A stretch of 7,025 nt of DNA from Myxococcales bacterium (lineage in GTDB: Bacteria > Myxococcota > Myxococcia > Myxococcales > Anaeromyxobacteraceae): contig JAJYHA010000321.1 in NCBI GenBank assembly GCA_021784995.1, forward strand, positions 1 through 7,025. Reading direction: 5' to 3'. The position numbers and the translations under genes are program-made. Position 1 is the stretch's first letter. Each line of letters begins with the position of its first letter. This document shows, piece by piece, positions 5,967 to 7,025 of the stretch. The notes below the pieces were generated by a model that searched no databases, was not told the DNA's origin, and worked only from the letters and a program-made list of their open reading frames with translations.

Positions 5967-7025
5967 GTGTACACCGCGCGCCACTGGACGCGTGAGCCGG
6001 ACGGCCGGATCCGGTGCACCCTCTGCCCGCGTGACTGCCGGCTGAGGGAGGGGCAGGCGGGCTTCTGCTTCGTGCGCCGGAACGTCGAGGGCCGCCTGGT
6101 GTCGCTCGCGTACGGCCGTTCGACCGGCTTCGCCGCCGATCCCATCGAGAAGAAGCCGCTCTACCACTTCCACCCGGGCACGCGGGCGCTCTCCTTCGGA
6201 ACGGCCGGCTGCAACCTGGGCTGCCGCTTCTGCCAGAACTGGGACCTCTCGAAGGCGCGGCTCGACGAGCGGAGCGCCGGGGAGTGCGCGCCGCGCGAGG
6301 TGGTGGACCTGGCGGTGGAGACCGGCTGCCCCTCGATCGCCTTCACCTACAACGATCCGGTGATCTGGGCCGAGTACGCCATCGACGTGGCGAGGGAGGC
6401 GCACGCGCGTGGGCTGAAGACGGTCTTCGTCAGCGCGGGGTACGTCACCGCGGAGGCGCGCGAGGAGATCTTCGCGCACATGGACGCGGCCAACATCGAC
6501 CTCAAGGCCTTCACCGAGGGCTTCTACCGGCGCGTCACGCTCTCGCACCTGGCCCCGGTGCTGGAGACGCTCGCGTGGCTGGCGCGGTCGCGCGTCTGGA
6601 CCGAGGTGACGAACCTCGTCATCCCGGGCTTCAACGACGATCCGGGCGAGACGCGCGCGCTGTCGGCCTGGATCCTGGAGCACATGGGCGCCGACGTGCC
6701 GCTCCACTTCACGGCGTTCCACCCCGACTACCGCATGCTCGACGTGCCCCCCACGCCGGCCGCGACGCTGTCACGCGCGCGCGCCATCGCGCGGGAGGTC
6801 GGCCTCCACCACGTCTACACGGGGAACGTGCACGATCCCGACGGGCAGACCACCTGCTGCGCGGCCTGCGACGCGCGGCTGGTGGAGCGCGACGGCATGC
6901 GCGTGCTCGCCGCGACCCTGGAGGACGGCGCCTGCACGCGGTGCGGCGCGCGGCTGGCGGGCCGCTTCGGCCCCGGGGCGGTCCGGCCGGGCGCCGGGCG
7001 GCGCCGCGTCCTCCCGCTGGCCTAG
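5967..7025 (+). CDS. amrS: AmmeMemoRadiSam-system radical SAM protein (pyruvate formate-lyase activase-like)
   Basis: This is a complete 352-residue radical SAM protein. The core motif C82-x3-C86-x2-C89 (GCNLGCRFCQNW) binds the [4Fe-4S] cluster that cleaves AdoMet. An N-terminal cysteine set, C17-x2-C20-x3-C24-x9-C34 (CTLCPRDC...GFC), precedes it. The family-specific middle follows: DPIEKKPLYHFHPG (58-71), SFGTAGC (76-82), AFTYNDP, FVSAGYVT, NIDLKAF and NLVIPGFND. The C-terminus has YTGNVHDPDGQ, then C297/C298-x2-C301 and C323-x2-C326 in a zinc-ribbon-like pair, AGRFG, and a Gly/Arg/Pro-rich tail of about 16 residues. This architecture is that of AmrS, whose usual partners are the Memo and AMMECR1 proteins; neither is visible here. 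The physiological reaction is not known to me. The GTG start lies 9 bp after the glycosyltransferase stop, with only a weak ribosome-binding sequence, so cotranscription or translational coupling is likely. The TAG stop occupies the last three bases of the window. Confidence 0.93.
   Translation: MYTARHWTREPDGRIRCTLCPRDCRLREGQAGFCFVRRNVEGRLVSLAYGRSTGFAADPIEKKPLYHFHPGTRALSFGTAGCNLGCRFCQNWDLSKARLDERSAGECAPREVVDLAVETGCPSIAFTYNDPVIWAEYAIDVAREAHARGLKTVFVSAGYVTAEAREEIFAHMDAANIDLKAFTEGFYRRVTLSHLAPVLETLAWLARSRVWTEVTNLVIPGFNDDPGETRALSAWILEHMGADVPLHFTAFHPDYRMLDVPPTPAATLSRARAIAREVGLHHVYTGNVHDPDGQTTCCAACDARLVERDGMRVLAATLEDGACTRCGARLAGRFGPGAVRPGAGRRRVLPLA

Noticed and set aside
494..5995. Plus-strand open frame of about 1,830 codons spanning most of the window
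   Set aside because: It runs antisense to the efflux gene and all of metH, then out of frame through the glycosyltransferase gene. Its translation is low-complexity, rich in Arg, Gly, Ala, His and Leu, with no recognisable domain. Very GC-rich DNA has few stop codons, so this is a codon-bias shadow.
4803..6722. Minus-strand frame of about 640 codons opposite the glycosyltransferase and amrS genes
   Set aside because: It spans two well-supported genes on the opposite strand and shows no protein family features, only charged low-complexity sequence. It is another high-GC shadow.

Overview
The window is a very GC-rich bacterial chromosomal segment whose third codon positions are almost all G or C. 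It carries four protein-coding genes. All four are recognisable housekeeping or accessory families, and I see no phage, transposon, CRISPR or RNA gene. GC content, codon use and gene content suggest a Myxococcota/deltaproteobacterial genome, with Anaeromyxobacter as my best guess. That assignment is inference, not something the sequence proves.

Layout. (1) Positions 1-766, minus strand: the N-terminal half of a TolC-type outer-membrane efflux protein with a signal peptide, running off the left edge. (2) Positions 767-958: a 192-bp gap holding a short AT-rich inverted repeat and a cluster of CGTGG/CCACG repeats, possibly the control region of the efflux gene. (3) Positions 959-4417, minus strand: a complete cobalamin-dependent methionine synthase (metH) with all four modules and its zinc, cobalamin and AdoMet residues intact. 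(4) Positions 4418-4517: a 100-bp divergent intergenic region with a sigma70-like promoter candidate facing metH and no room for a riboswitch. (5) Positions 4518-5957, plus strand: a multi-pass GT39 (ArnT/PMT-like) membrane glycosyltransferase. (6) Positions 5967-7025, plus strand: a complete AmmeMemoRadiSam-type radical SAM protein (amrS), 9 bp downstream of the glycosyltransferase gene and probably cotranscribed with it. Its stop codon is the last three bases of the window.

Functionally, metH makes methionine (and so feeds AdoMet supply) from homocysteine and methyl-tetrahydrofolate. The radical SAM protein consumes AdoMet, but nothing shows a direct pathway link between them. The glycosyltransferase would move a sugar from a polyprenyl-phosphate carrier to an envelope acceptor. 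The efflux protein would be the outer-membrane channel of a tripartite pump whose other parts are probably to the left.

The window looks largely ordinary, and I do not see a convincing new multi-gene system. The items most worth a second look are the efflux-gene upstream repeats, the metH start/promoter arrangement, the glycosyltransferase-amrS pairing without the Memo and AMMECR1 partners in view, and the G8 tract at the end of the glycosyltransferase gene. Several very long overlapping reading frames, one spanning 494-5995, are high-GC shadows.
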